From Streptomyces lanatus (GTDB lineage Bacteria; Actinomycetota; Actinomycetes; Streptomycetales; Streptomycetaceae), in NCBI RefSeq assembly GCF_014655715.1, contig NZ_BNBM01000024.1:1-64000 (forward strand): 64,000 nt of DNA, in the 5' to 3' direction. Below, in pieces: positions 48,861 through 57,703 of the stretch. Position numbers and translations under genes: made by a program. The notes beneath the pieces were generated by a model. It did not search any database, was not told the DNA's origin, and worked only from the letters and a program-made list of their open reading frames with translations. Each line of letters begins with the position of its first letter. The stretch's first letter is position 1.

Positions 48861-49658
48861 ATGGGCACCCGTGAGGAAGTCACCGCGTGGCGGCCCCGGG
48901 TCCCGGGCGTCACCGAGGTCTTCCACGCCCACTTCACCGAGTACGCGTATCCGATGCATGTGCACGAGGCCTGGACGCTGCTCATCGTCGACGACGGCGC
49001 CGTACGGTACGACCTCGACCGGCATGAGCACGGCACCCCGCACGACACGGTGTCCCTGCTCCCGCCGCATGTCCCGCACAACGGCTCCCCCGCCACCCCG
49101 CACGGCTTCCGCAAACGGGTGCTGTATCTGGACGGCACGCGGCTCGGCGACGATCTCATCGGCCCGGCGGTCGACTCCCCCGACCTGGCGGATCCGGTGC
49201 TCCGGCTGCGCGTCGCTCAGGTGCACACCGCCCTCACCCACCCCGGGGACGAGTTGGAGGCGGACAGCCGGCTCACGCTCATCGGCGACCGGTTGCGGAC
49301 CCATCTGAGGCCGAGGAGCCTCCCCGACGTCCCGCGCCGCGACCCCGCCCTCGCCCGCCGGCTGCGTGAACTCCTCGACGAGCGGGTCGTGCCGGGGCTC
49401 GCCCTTGATGAGGCGACGGTGCTGCTGGGCGCCCATCCCGCCCATCTCGTACGGTCGTTCAGCACCGCGTACGGCATCGCCCCGCACCAGTATCTGATGT
49501 CCCGCCGCGTCGACCGGGCCCGCCGGCTGCTGCTGGAAGGCCGGTCGCCTGCCGAGGTGGCCGTGGCGACCGGCTTCTACGACCAGTCCCATCTCACCCG
49601 GCACTTCCGGAAGCTGGTGGGCGTGCCGCCGGGGCGCTATCGCGACAGCGCGCGCTGA
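48861..49658 (+). CDS. AraC-family transcriptional regulator
   Basis: Predicted 265-aa regulator. An N-terminal cupin-like sensing domain (FHAHFTEYAYPMHVHEAWTL, then DTVSLLPPHVPHNG) is followed by a C-terminal double HTH with PHQYLMSRRVDRARRLLLEG and VAVATGFYDQSHLTRHFRKL, the AraC signature. It resembles activators that control amino-acid exporters, but no LysE-type gene is adjacent. ATG at 48861; divergent from the DUF2000 gene (49 bp), which it may regulate. Its 3' end overlaps the convergent beta-helix gene by 22 bp. Confidence 0.9.
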   Translation: MGTREEVTAWRPRVPGVTEVFHAHFTEYAYPMHVHEAWTLLIVDDGAVRYDLDRHEHGTPHDTVSLLPPHVPHNGSPATPHGFRKRVLYLDGTRLGDDLIGPAVDSPDLADPVLRLRVAQVHTALTHPGDELEADSRLTLIGDRLRTHLRPRSLPDVPRRDPALARRLRELLDERVVPGLALDEATVLLGAHPAHLVRSFSTAYGIAPHQYLMSRRVDRARRLLLEGRSPAEVAVATGFYDQSHLTRHFRKLVGVPPGRYRDSAR

Positions 49659-51295
49659 GCGTCGTACAGATTGCGCGGGCGTACGGCGTCCGTGGTGCCA
49701 TACAGCTCCAGGCGGGAATGGAGGTCACCGGTGAAGTCGGGTACGTCGATCTGGTCGAACTCCCTGACCTCGTTGAGGCCGACCGTGGCGGAGTAGGGGG
49801 CGAGGCCGTCGAGGCGGATCATGCCCGCGCGGACGTTGGTGACCCGGATGTTCCAGTGGGTGAAGCGGGCGCCGAAGAGCGGGCCCGCGCTGGCGTCGCC
49901 GCCGTGGCGGCCGTTGTTGTCCACGGTGATGTCGGTGCGGACGTTGGCGAAGGGCAGGCCTCGGTGGCTGTCGAAGGTGCCCATGCGCATGTCGCCGCGG
50001 GACCAGACATTGTGGGAGGACAGGCCCTCGACGTTGATGCCGTGGAGCTGGGTGTTGGTGGGCGCCTGTGTCGTGCGGGGCTCGATCGTGAAGTGCTCGA
50101 TCAGGTTGTCGTGCGAGCCCTCCCGGCAGAAGTACGGGTGGTGGGTGCCCCGGCCCGCCACGCGTGTGCGGCGGAGGGTGCAGGCGGAGGCCGCCACCAG
50201 GCCGAAGCCGTTGTCGACGTGGCGGACCGTCACGTCGTCCGCCCAGCAGTCGTAGGCGCACTGGAAGACGACGCCGTTGTGGCCCTTGTCGAGGAGGTGG
50301 GGTTGCTGCGGGGTTTCCGTCGCCTCCAGGGTCAGGGCCTCGACGCCCGCGCCCGTCAACTCCTGGACGTGGGTGGTCAGTCGGGGGTCCCATTCGGGGC
50401 GGATGTCGAGGGGGAGGGGGCGTTCCAGGGTGAGCTCGCGGCCGTGGATCCGGGTGATGCGGACCGGCCACTCGTAGGGGACGTATGACGTCAGTTTCGT
50501 CTTGTCGTCCCAGGTGTAGGCCTCGGGGCCTGGGCCGCCGCCGCACATGTGCTCCAGCAGGGTGTGGCCGGCGTCGTCGGCCAGGCGGAGCAGGACCAGG
50601 GCGCCGGGGCGCAGGGCCGAGGTGTCCTGGGCGGTGACCGTCCAGGAGCCCCGGCGGGCGGGGGCGAGGGTGGTGAGGGTGCGCCACTCGTCCCGCTTGT
50701 TGCCGGTCCAGCCCTCGAAGGGCCATGCCTTCGCCCTGATCGCGGCGACCAGGGAGGTCCAGCGGGCCTCGGGGGCGAGCCAGATCAGGCCGCCCGCCCA
50801 GGACCAGGACGACTTGTCGCCGCCGTAGCGGGAGCCGTAGACGCCGATGAGTTCGGTGAGGTTCTTCGTCGCGTGGAGCTTGGTGCGGGTGCTGCCCGCT
50901 CCGCGGAGGACCACGTTCGAGTGGCCGATGCGGATCACGTCGTCGATGCGGAACGTGCCCGGCGGGAGGGTGACCATGCCACCGCCGGCCCTTCCGGCGG
51001 CGGCGATGGCACGGTTGATCGCGGGGGCGGAGTCGGTCGTACCGTCCGGCACGGCGCCGAAGTCCCGTACGTCGGCCACGACTCGGGGGCGCGGGAGGCG
51101 GGTCGCGCCGGCCCGGCAGCCCGCCCGGCCGATGTAGGGGATCTGGGGGTGGGTGAAGGGGGTGCGGGTGAACTCCCTCCAGAGGGATGGGACTTCGGGC
51201 CCGGTGGTTGCGGATGCCGTACGGCTCATGGCTCCGAGTGCCACTGCTGTGGCTCCGCCCAGCACGGCCCGTCTGGTGAGATGCCTGTTGCCCAT
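49637..51295 (-). CDS. Secreted (Tat) parallel beta-helix protein, pectate-lyase-like fold
   Basis: Predicted 552-aa exported protein. The N terminus MGNRHLTRRAVLGGATAVAL is a twin-arginine signal cut near ASA. The mature protein opens with VADVRDFGAVPDGTTDSAPA, the pectate-lyase-superfamily (Pectate_lyase_3) start, and then carries repeating beta-helix rungs (IGHSNVVLRGAGS, LIEHFTIEPRTT, HGINVEGLSSHNVWSRGDMR). Likely a polysaccharide lyase or hydrolase, or a sugar-binding protein; the catalytic residues cannot be assigned. ATG at 51295 with AAAGGG upstream. Confidence 0.85.
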   Translation of the reverse strand: MGNRHLTRRAVLGGATAVALGAMSRTASATTGPEVPSLWREFTRTPFTHPQIPYIGRAGCRAGATRLPRPRVVADVRDFGAVPDGTTDSAPAINRAIAAAGRAGGGMVTLPPGTFRIDDVIRIGHSNVVLRGAGSTRTKLHATKNLTELIGVYGSRYGGDKSSWSWAGGLIWLAPEARWTSLVAAIRAKAWPFEGWTGNKRDEWRTLTTLAPARRGSWTVTAQDTSALRPGALVLLRLADDAGHTLLEHMCGGGPGPEAYTWDDKTKLTSYVPYEWPVRITRIHGRELTLERPLPLDIRPEWDPRLTTHVQELTGAGVEALTLEATETPQQPHLLDKGHNGVVFQCAYDCWADDVTVRHVDNGFGLVAASACTLRRTRVAGRGTHHPYFCREGSHDNLIEHFTIEPRTTQAPTNTQLHGINVEGLSSHNVWSRGDMRMGTFDSHRGLPFANVRTDITVDNNGRHGGDASAGPLFGARFTHWNIRVTNVRAGMIRLDGLAPYSATVGLNEVREFDQIDVPDFTGDLHSRLELYGTTDAVRPRNLYDAQRALSR

Positions 51296-51432
51296 GTCCG
51301 TACGTCCCTTTCATTCCATGCGGCTCTTCATGGATGTGAACGACGTTCAGAAGTGCGGTGGGCGTGAGCATGCCACGGCGATGGGAGGGCATGGAAGGGG
51401 TCGTGCAGAAGGAGTTGGTTCAGACTTTTACG

Positions 51433-51933
51433 TCACTCGGGCGAACGCTGGGTCAGATGCGTGAACGCATCCAGGTTGCGTGTCGACTCGCCGCGGGCCA
51501 CCCGCCACTCGTACTCCTTGCGGATCGCCGACGCGAAGCCGAGCTCCAGGAGGGTGTTGAAGGCGCCGTCCGCCGCCTCCAGGACCTGGCCGAAGAGGCG
51601 GTCGATCTCGTCGGCGGTGATGGCGGCGAGGGGGAGCTTCGCGGCGACATAGATGTCGCCGAGCCGGTCCACAGCGTAGCTCACGCCGTACAGCTTGAGG
51701 TTGCGCTCCAGGAGCCAGCGGTGGACGCCGGGTTCGTTCTCGTCCGGGTGGCGGATGACGAAGGCGTTGAGGGAGAGGGAGTGGCGGCCGACGATCAGGG
51801 AGACCGTCGTCGACAGCTTGCGGGTGCCGGGGAGCTTGACGACGTAATTGCCGGGGGCGGGGCTCTCCCACTCCAGTTCGGCGTCCTTCAGGGCTCCCTC
51901 GATGACGACCTGCGCCTTCTGTGCCTCAGCCAT
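51433..51933 (-). CDS. YbjN-domain (SecB-like chaperone fold) protein
   Basis: Predicted 166-aa soluble protein of the YbjN/DUF1790 type: VIEGALKDAELEWESPAPGN, RKLSTTVSLIVGRHSLSLNA, WLLERNLKLYGVSYAVDRLG, VYVAAKLPL-like DIYVAAKLPLAAITADEIDR. The fold resembles type III secretion chaperones; the function in actinobacteria is unknown. ATG at 51933, overlapping the mshA stop (51926) by 8 bp, so translationally coupled to mshA, a pairing that appears conserved in Streptomyces (recalled). Confidence 0.85.
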   Translation of the reverse strand: MAEAQKAQVVIEGALKDAELEWESPAPGNYVVKLPGTRKLSTTVSLIVGRHSLSLNAFVIRHPDENEPGVHRWLLERNLKLYGVSYAVDRLGDIYVAAKLPLAAITADEIDRLFGQVLEAADGAFNTLLELGFASAIRKEYEWRVARGESTRNLDAFTHLTQRSPE

Positions 51934-53233
51934 GGTGGGAGCGTACGCGACGGCGGTGGGCCTGGGCCGCAGCCGTGTAGACGTCCGCCGTGGCGGCGGC
52001 CGAGGCGTCCCAGCCGAAGGACTGGGCGTGCCGGGCGGCGGCCTCGCCCATCCGGGCGGACAGGTGCGGGTCGTCGGTGAAGGCGCGCAGCACGCGCGCG
52101 TACTCGGCCGGGTCGTGGCCCTGCACCAGGAAGCCGGTACGGCCGTCCCGGACCGCGACGGGGAGTCCTCCGACCGCTGCCGCCAGTACGGGTGTGCCGG
52201 CCGCCTGCGCCTCGATCGCCACGAGGCCGAAGGACTCGCTGTACGACGGCATGACCAGCACCGACGCCGCCCGGAACCAGTCCGCGAGCTGTTCCTGGCC
52301 GACGGGTGGGCGGAATCGTACGACGTCCGCGATGCCCAGGCGGGCCGCCAGCTTCTGCAGGCCCTCCGGCTTGGCGAGGCCGCTGCCGCTGGGGCCGCCG
52401 ACGATCGGGACGAGGACGCGGGAGCGCAGCTCGGGGTGCTCGCCGAGGAGGACGGCCACGGCGCGCAGGAGGATGTCCGGGGCCTTGAGGGGCTGGATAC
52501 GGCCGGCGAACAGCGGGATCACCGCGTCCTGCGGGAGGCCGAGGCGGGCTCGGGCCGCGGCCCTGCCGTCCGCCGGGGAGAAGCGGGTGAGGTTCACGCC
52601 GGGGTGGACGACCGCGACCCTGCCGGGGTCGGCCGCGTAGTGGCGTACCAGTTCGTCCGATTCCTCGGCCGTGTTGGCGATGAGGCGGTCCGCCGCCGCG
52701 ACGATCTGGGTCTCGCCGATGACCCGGGCGGCCGGTTCCGGGGTGTCGCCGTCGGCGAGGTTGGCGTTCTTGACCTTGGCCATGGTGTGCATGGCGTGCA
52801 CCAGGGGGGCGCCCCAGCGCTGGGCCGCGAGCCAGCCGACGTGGCCGGAGAGCCAGTAGTGGGAGTGGACCAGGTCGTAGTAGCCGGGGCGGTGGCCGGC
52901 CCAGGCCTGCATCACTCCGTGGGTGAAGGCGCAGAGCTGGGCGGGGAGGTCCTCCTTGTTGAGGCCCTCGTAGGGGCCGGCGTCGATGTGGCGGACCAGG
53001 ACGCCGGGGGCCAGTTCGACGACGGGTGGGAGGTCGGTGGCCGTGGTGCGGGTGAAGATCTCGACCTCGATGTTGATCGCGGCGAGGCGCTGCGCGAGCT
53101 CCACGATGTAGACGTTCATGCCGCCGGCGTCACCTGTGCCGGGCTGGTGGAGGGGGGAGGTGTGCACGCTGAGCATGGCCACGCGGCGGGGGCGGCGGTG
53201 GAGCCACCCGAGCCTGCTGACGTACTGGCTCAC
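51926..53233 (-). CDS. mshA: D-inositol-3-phosphate glycosyltransferase (mycothiol)
   Basis: Predicted 435-aa GT4 glycosyltransferase. The N-terminal loop HTSPLHQPGTGDAGGMNVYI, acceptor region LPAQLCAFTHGVMQAWAGHR and the C-terminal nucleotide-binding EX7E segment PSYSESFGLVAIEAQAAGTP identify MshA. It joins GlcNAc from UDP-GlcNAc to 1L-myo-inositol 1-phosphate, the first step of mycothiol synthesis. The GTG at 53233 is chosen for the AAGGAGG seven bases upstream; longer starts at 53260 or 53320 lack such a site. Confidence 0.95.
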   Translation of the reverse strand: MSQYVSRLGWLHRRPRRVAMLSVHTSPLHQPGTGDAGGMNVYIVELAQRLAAINIEVEIFTRTTATDLPPVVELAPGVLVRHIDAGPYEGLNKEDLPAQLCAFTHGVMQAWAGHRPGYYDLVHSHYWLSGHVGWLAAQRWGAPLVHAMHTMAKVKNANLADGDTPEPAARVIGETQIVAAADRLIANTAEESDELVRHYAADPGRVAVVHPGVNLTRFSPADGRAAARARLGLPQDAVIPLFAGRIQPLKAPDILLRAVAVLLGEHPELRSRVLVPIVGGPSGSGLAKPEGLQKLAARLGIADVVRFRPPVGQEQLADWFRAASVLVMPSYSESFGLVAIEAQAAGTPVLAAAVGGLPVAVRDGRTGFLVQGHDPAEYARVLRAFTDDPHLSARMGEAAARHAQSFGWDASAAATADVYTAAAQAHRRRVRSHHG

Positions 53234-53524
53234 GTAGCGGTCCTCCTTGGCTGCGGGCATGCCTGAGGGAGGGTGCGGGTGCCCTCCACGGGCTGCAACA
53301 GCGGAGGGATGGGTTCCCATTCCTGGTGGGGTGGTTTTTGCCTAGGAATTACCGAGGGTCGCTCAACCGTTCGAAGTGCTGGTGCGTGGACCTCCGGTGG
53401 TTGGGTGGGGATGCCTGCGGCGGCCCGTCGTTGTCCGGTGGGGGTTCGCGTAGCGCCCGCGGTTGCGGGGTGGGGCGGGGACGCGGGTGCCGGTGCATTC
53501 CGGTTTACGCATACGCTCGTGTGC

Positions 53525-54319
53525 ATGAGTTCCCGCGCCTTTGCCCGCCCTGTGGGCACCGTCACGCGTGGGACCACCAATCCGAATCGGCTGCGGCGTA
53601 TGGATCGGTGGATCGCCCATACGCATGGGGCCGCGTTGCGGCGGGCCGTTGATCCGGTTGCCGTTGATCTGGGGTACGGGGCCGCTCCCTGGACCGCCGT
53701 GGAGTTGCTGGGGCGGCTGCGGGGGGTTGCGGGTGATGTGCGGGTGGTCGGGCTGGAGATCGAGCCGGCTCGGGTTGCCGCCGCGCTGCCGTATGAGCGG
53801 GACGGGCTCGTCTTTCGGCATGGGGGGTTTGAGATTCCGATCGCTCAGCGGCCCGTGTTGGTGCGGGCGGCGAATGTGTTGCGGCAGTACGAGGAGGGGG
53901 AGGTCGCGGGGGTCTGGGCTCGGCTCTGTGCGCGGCTGGCTGTGGGTGGGCTGCTGGTCGAGGGGACCTGTGACGAGATCGGGCGGCGGCATGTGTGGGT
54001 CGCGCTCGGGCCCGAGGGGCCTCGTACGGTGACCTTCGCGACTCGGCTGGGGTCGCTGGAGCGGCCTTCGGATCTTGCCGAGCGGCTGCCCAAGGCGCTG
54101 ATTCACCGCAATGTGCCCGGTGAGCCTGTGCATGCCTTTCTGCGTGACTTCGACCGCGCGTGGGCGGCTGCCGCGCCCTATGCGTCGTACGGCGCCCGTC
54201 AGCGGTGGATGCGGGCGGTGCGGGAGTTGTCGGCGGACTGGCCGGTGACGGATGGGCCGGGGCGGTGGCGGCAGGGGGAAGTGACCGTGCGGTGGGGGGC
54301 GTTGGCGCCCCGCGGGTGA
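53525..54319 (+). CDS. Class I SAM-dependent methyltransferase
   Basis: Predicted 264-aa enzyme. Motif I AVDLGYGAAPWTAVELLGRL (residues about 46-65) has the GxGxxP-like SAM loop and motif II ends VVGLEIEP. The downstream VLRQYEEGEVAGVWARLCAR and GLLVEGTCDEIGRRHVWVAL resemble a methyltransferase-like family in actinobacteria without a known substrate. ATG at 53525. Codon use carries more T-ending codons (GTT, GAT, CTG mixtures) than neighbours. Divergent from mshA. Confidence 0.8.
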   Translation: MSSRAFARPVGTVTRGTTNPNRLRRMDRWIAHTHGAALRRAVDPVAVDLGYGAAPWTAVELLGRLRGVAGDVRVVGLEIEPARVAAALPYERDGLVFRHGGFEIPIAQRPVLVRAANVLRQYEEGEVAGVWARLCARLAVGGLLVEGTCDEIGRRHVWVALGPEGPRTVTFATRLGSLERPSDLAERLPKALIHRNVPGEPVHAFLRDFDRAWAAAAPYASYGARQRWMRAVRELSADWPVTDGPGRWRQGEVTVRWGALAPRG

Positions 54320-54505
54320 GTGGCCGGGCCCCCGGGGGAACGATCTCGGCGAGTCGTACGTCACAAAGGCGGGGAGACCGTCACTTCGGGGCATGACGGG
54401 GAGGGAACGGGGGGAAGCAGACCTCTGTCACTTTGCGCGCCGTCGTGGCACGATCCCCCGGACGTTCGTATGTTACTGACGGGACATCAGTTTGGGGGCA
54501 CAGGT

Positions 54506-55588
54506 ATGGGTACGGGCAAGCGCGGCCTGATCGCCGTTGCCGTGACCGTCGTCTGCGCGGTCACCGTACTGGGGGCGCCGGGTGCGGCGTTCGCCGCTCC
54601 GTCTCCATCTCCATCTCCTTCACCGTCGTCCGCCGCGTCTGCTGATGTCTCCAACAAGGATCTTGAGGCCGTGCGGGGGAAGCTGGAGAAGCTGTATCAC
54701 TCCGCGGCCGTCGCCACCGATGAGTACAACGCCGCCGAGGAGGCGGCCGAGAAGCAGTCCGCCGAGATCGTGTCGCTGGCGAAGAAGATCGTCAAAGGGC
54801 AGGAGAGGCTCGCGGAGTTGAAGAAGCGGGCCGGGGCCGCGGCTGCCGCCCAGTATCGGTCGGGGGGACTGCCCGACGAGGCCCATCTGATGCTCAGTGA
54901 CGATCCGCAGGCCTTCCTCGACGGTGCGCGGCGGGTGCTTCAGGGTGAGCGGGCGACCAAGGGGCTGCTCGCCGAAATGACCCGCACCCAGCAGGACTTG
55001 GAGCAGTACGCCAAGGACGCCTCCGCCCAGTGGCAGAAGCTGGAGGCCGGGCGCAAGGCCAAGGCCGCCGCGCAGAAGAAGATCGAGAAGCAGATCAAGG
55101 CGGCCGAAAAGCTCGAATCCCAGCTGGAGAAGGAGGAGCTCAAGCGCCTCGCCGAGCTGGAGGAGGAGGCCGCGCGCCGGGCACAGACCGACTGGCTGGA
55201 CTCCGGCGTCCTCGACGACATCAAGGGCAAGGCGTCCGAGTCCGGGCGCAAGGCCGTCGAGTATGCGACGGCACAATTGGGCAAACCGTATGAATGGGGC
55301 GCCGAGGGGCCCAAGACATACGACTGTTCAGGGCTGACGTCGGAGGCGTGGGCGAGTGCGGGGGAAGGTATTCCGCGGACCTCGCAGGAGCAGTGGAAGC
55401 AGCTGAAGCGGATCGACATTCAGGACATGCGGCCCGGTGACCTCATCATCTACAACAACGACGCCAGCCATGTCGCCCTGTATGTCGGGGATGGTGCCAT
55501 CATCCACGCCCCGCGGCCCGGGCGGACGGTGACCGTCGCGGGGGCCGGGTCGATGCCGATTCTCGGGGTGGTTCGGCCCGATGCGTGA
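54506..55588 (+). CDS. Secreted NlpC/P60 cell-wall endopeptidase
   Basis: Predicted 360-aa exported hydrolase. The signal peptide ends AFAAPSPSPSPSPSS. Residues about 50-240 form a coiled coil (VRGKLEKLYHSAAVATDEYN, KIEKQIKAAEKLESQLEKEE) like RipA/PcsB regulators. The C-terminal NlpC/P60 domain (about 255-360) has the catalytic Cys in TYDCSGLTSEAWA, His in NDASHVALYVGDG and a third polar residue in IIHAPRPG. It cleaves peptidoglycan stem peptides during growth or division. ATG at 54506. Confidence 0.94.
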   Translation: MGTGKRGLIAVAVTVVCAVTVLGAPGAAFAAPSPSPSPSPSSAASADVSNKDLEAVRGKLEKLYHSAAVATDEYNAAEEAAEKQSAEIVSLAKKIVKGQERLAELKKRAGAAAAAQYRSGGLPDEAHLMLSDDPQAFLDGARRVLQGERATKGLLAEMTRTQQDLEQYAKDASAQWQKLEAGRKAKAAAQKKIEKQIKAAEKLESQLEKEELKRLAELEEEAARRAQTDWLDSGVLDDIKGKASESGRKAVEYATAQLGKPYEWGAEGPKTYDCSGLTSEAWASAGEGIPRTSQEQWKQLKRIDIQDMRPGDLIIYNNDASHVALYVGDGAIIHAPRPGRTVTVAGAGSMPILGVVRPDA

Positions 55589-55871
55589 GGATTCAGGGCG
55601 GATTGGGGTGCAGGGCGCGTGACTCGTACCACGTGACCCACAGCACGTCATATCGCCCTCAAACTGCCTGCTGACGTGACGTTCGTCATCCCTCGCCGCT
55701 CCCCGGCCTGTCCAACTGCGGTAGGGAACGCGGCATATGACAGCGGCCAGCGACCAGACGGCGTGTGCCACACCATTCCGCTGCGGCGCCGACACCCGCT
55801 ATGGTCCCCGTCGGTGGATCGAGGTCCCTCGTTCCCACCAGCCCTCGGGGGGAGGGAAGGAACTCAACACG

Positions 55872-57182
55872 ATGCCCGTACCCGTACCGCGGCAGAGAGC
55901 GATCCCGGCCGTGGAGACAGGTCAGGCGCCGGCCGCGTCCCCAGGCGGCACCTTGCGAGAGGTGGCTCCACGTAAGGGAGAACCGGTCGATAACACCACC
56001 CACACCAGTCTGACCCTGCTGCTGATCGAGGACGATCCCGGCGGCTCGGCCCTCGTGCCCGAGCTGCACGACTCGGCCGGCAAGCCGATCAGGGTGCGCA
56101 CCGCCCGCAACCTCACCGAGGCCGAGCGGCTGCTCACCGACGACGTCCACTGCATCCTGCTGGACCTCGCCCTGTCGGCACCCGGCCGGGGCACCGACGA
56201 CGAGCTGGCCGTGCTCCGGCACGTCCTGGAGCTCGCGCCCCGGCATGCCGTCCTCGCCCTCACCGCCTCCGGCGACGCCGAGCGCGCCGCCGAGGCCGTG
56301 CGTGTCGGCGCGCAGGACTATCTCTTCCGGGACGAGCTGGACGGCCGGCTGCTGAGCCGCGCGATCCGGTACGCCGTGGAGAGGAAACGTTCCGACACGG
56401 CCGAGCGGCGGCTTGCCGAGGGCCGGCTGCGGGCGCAGGAGAACCGGCGCCTGGAGCGCGGCCTGCTGCCCACGCCGCTCCTCGAGGGGTCGTCGCTGCG
56501 GTTCGCCGCGCGGTATCGGCCGGGGCGGTCGCGTGCCCTGCTGGGCGGTGACTTCTACGACGTCGTCCGCACCGCCGACGGCACCGTGCACGCCATGATC
56601 GGTGACGTCTGCGGGCACGGTCCCGATGAGGCCGCCCTCGGTGTGGAGCTGCGGATCGCCTGGCGGGCGCTGACCCTCGCCGGGCTGTGCGGGGACGCGC
56701 TACTGGGAACGCTGCAGAAGGTCCTCGAACATGAGCGGGCCGACGACGAGATCTTCGCGACCCTGTGCACGGTGGACATCGCACCGGACGGGCGCCGTGC
56801 CGGGCTGTGCCTGGCGGGGCATCCCTCACCGCTGCTGGCCCGGCCCGGGCGTACGGCACAGCTGCTGCCGTACGACAACAACGGGCCCGCGCTCGGTCTG
56901 CTGCCCGGGGCCCGGTGGCCCCGGATGGAGGTGAAGCTGGGGGCGGAGTGGAGCCTGATGCTCTACACCGACGGCTTGATCGAGGGGCGCGTCGGGGAGG
57001 GTCGGCGCGAGCGGCTGGGGCAGGACGGCATGGTGTCGATGGTCCGCCGCCAGCTCGCCGAAGGGCTGCGGGGCGAGGCCTTGCTGCGGGCCGCCGTCAA
57101 TGAGGTTCGGGATCTCAACGGGGGCGAGCTGACGGATGACGTGGCTGTGTTGTTGCTGGATCGGGGGTTTGAGGGGAGTTGA
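55872..57182 (+). CDS. Receiver-PP2C phosphatase (RsbU/SpoIIE-like)
   Basis: Predicted 436-aa signalling protein. The receiver domain (about 45-160) has acidic IEDDPGG and phosphoacceptor Asp in ILLDLALSAPG, but the conserved Lys is Arg in YLFRDELDG. A short coiled linker (AERRLAEGRLRAQENRRLER) leads to a PP2C-type SpoIIE domain (about 210-430) with LLGGDFYDVV, IGDVCGHGPDEA, CLAGHPSPLL and YTDGLIEGR. It likely dephosphorylates an anti-anti-sigma factor. The ATG at 55872 is preferred (GGAAGGAA upstream); starts at 55737 or 55986 are possible. Confidence 0.88.
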   Translation: MPVPVPRQRAIPAVETGQAPAASPGGTLREVAPRKGEPVDNTTHTSLTLLLIEDDPGGSALVPELHDSAGKPIRVRTARNLTEAERLLTDDVHCILLDLALSAPGRGTDDELAVLRHVLELAPRHAVLALTASGDAERAAEAVRVGAQDYLFRDELDGRLLSRAIRYAVERKRSDTAERRLAEGRLRAQENRRLERGLLPTPLLEGSSLRFAARYRPGRSRALLGGDFYDVVRTADGTVHAMIGDVCGHGPDEAALGVELRIAWRALTLAGLCGDALLGTLQKVLEHERADDEIFATLCTVDIAPDGRRAGLCLAGHPSPLLARPGRTAQLLPYDNNGPALGLLPGARWPRMEVKLGAEWSLMLYTDGLIEGRVGEGRRERLGQDGMVSMVRRQLAEGLRGEALLRAAVNEVRDLNGGELTDDVAVLLLDRGFEGS

Positions 57183-57229
57183 GGGGGCGAGGCCTCGCAC
57201 CCCTGGCAGTCACCCCCGCCCGGCGTTGA

Positions 57230-57580
57230 TCAGCGGCCGCCGTTGTACGGACCGTACGGCCCGTCGCTGCTGGAGCCCCTTCTGCTGCGGCCGCCGCCGG
57301 GGAGGCCCTTGATGGCGGGGCGTACGTCGACCATGTACACGATGGTCGCGATGAGGCCGATGATCGGCAGGAACGACAGGATGTTGAAGATCAGGTTCAC
57401 CACGAAGGCGAGGCCGAGGATGATCAGCCAGAACGGCTTGGTCTTCTTGTCGGCCGCCCGGTAGGCGTCCTCGCGGCGGACGGCCGCGTCGATCAGCGCG
57501 AAACCGCTGAAAAGGATCAGGGCCATGCTCAGCAGCCACATGAACCCCGCGAAGCCCTGCATCAGCACAACGTCCACCAC
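57230..57580 (-). CDS. DUF2516 small membrane protein
   Basis: Predicted 116-aa protein with two to three membrane segments (FAGFMWLLSMALILFSGFAL near 9-28; FWLIILGLAFVVNLIFNILS and IGLIATIVYMVDVRPAIKGL). It matches the actinobacterial DUF2516 family. The tail is Gly/Ser/Tyr-rich (GGRSRRGSSSDGPYGPYNGG). GTG at 57580; unknown function. It follows the HBHA-like gene on the minus strand after a stem-loop. Confidence 0.85.
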   Translation of the reverse strand: MVDVVLMQGFAGFMWLLSMALILFSGFALIDAAVRREDAYRAADKKTKPFWLIILGLAFVVNLIFNILSFLPIIGLIATIVYMVDVRPAIKGLPGGGRSRRGSSSDGPYGPYNGGR

Positions 57581-57642
57581 CCGATTCGGCTCGTATCTAC
57601 GCGGTCACGGTACCCGCAACCGCAGGACCGCTACCCGAACAA

Positions 57643-57673
57643 CGGGCCGAGCACTCGCCAAGTGCCCGGCCCG
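57643..57673 (-). terminator. Stem-loop after HBHA-like gene
   Basis: CGGGCCGAGCACT at about 57643-57655 faces AGTGCCCGGCCCG at about 57661-57673, a stem with one internal mismatch. It lies 30 bases after the stop at 57704. Confidence 0.65.
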
Positions 57674-57703
57674 TGCCATGCAGCCCCTTTTCACCCGTCC
57701 GGG

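Noticed and set aside
54320..54505. Possible c-di-AMP riboswitch in the NlpC/P60 leader
   Set aside because: Such elements precede many actinobacterial cell-wall hydrolase genes, and GGGGGAAC-like words occur here, but I could not trace the conserved ydaO helices. A covariance-model search would decide.
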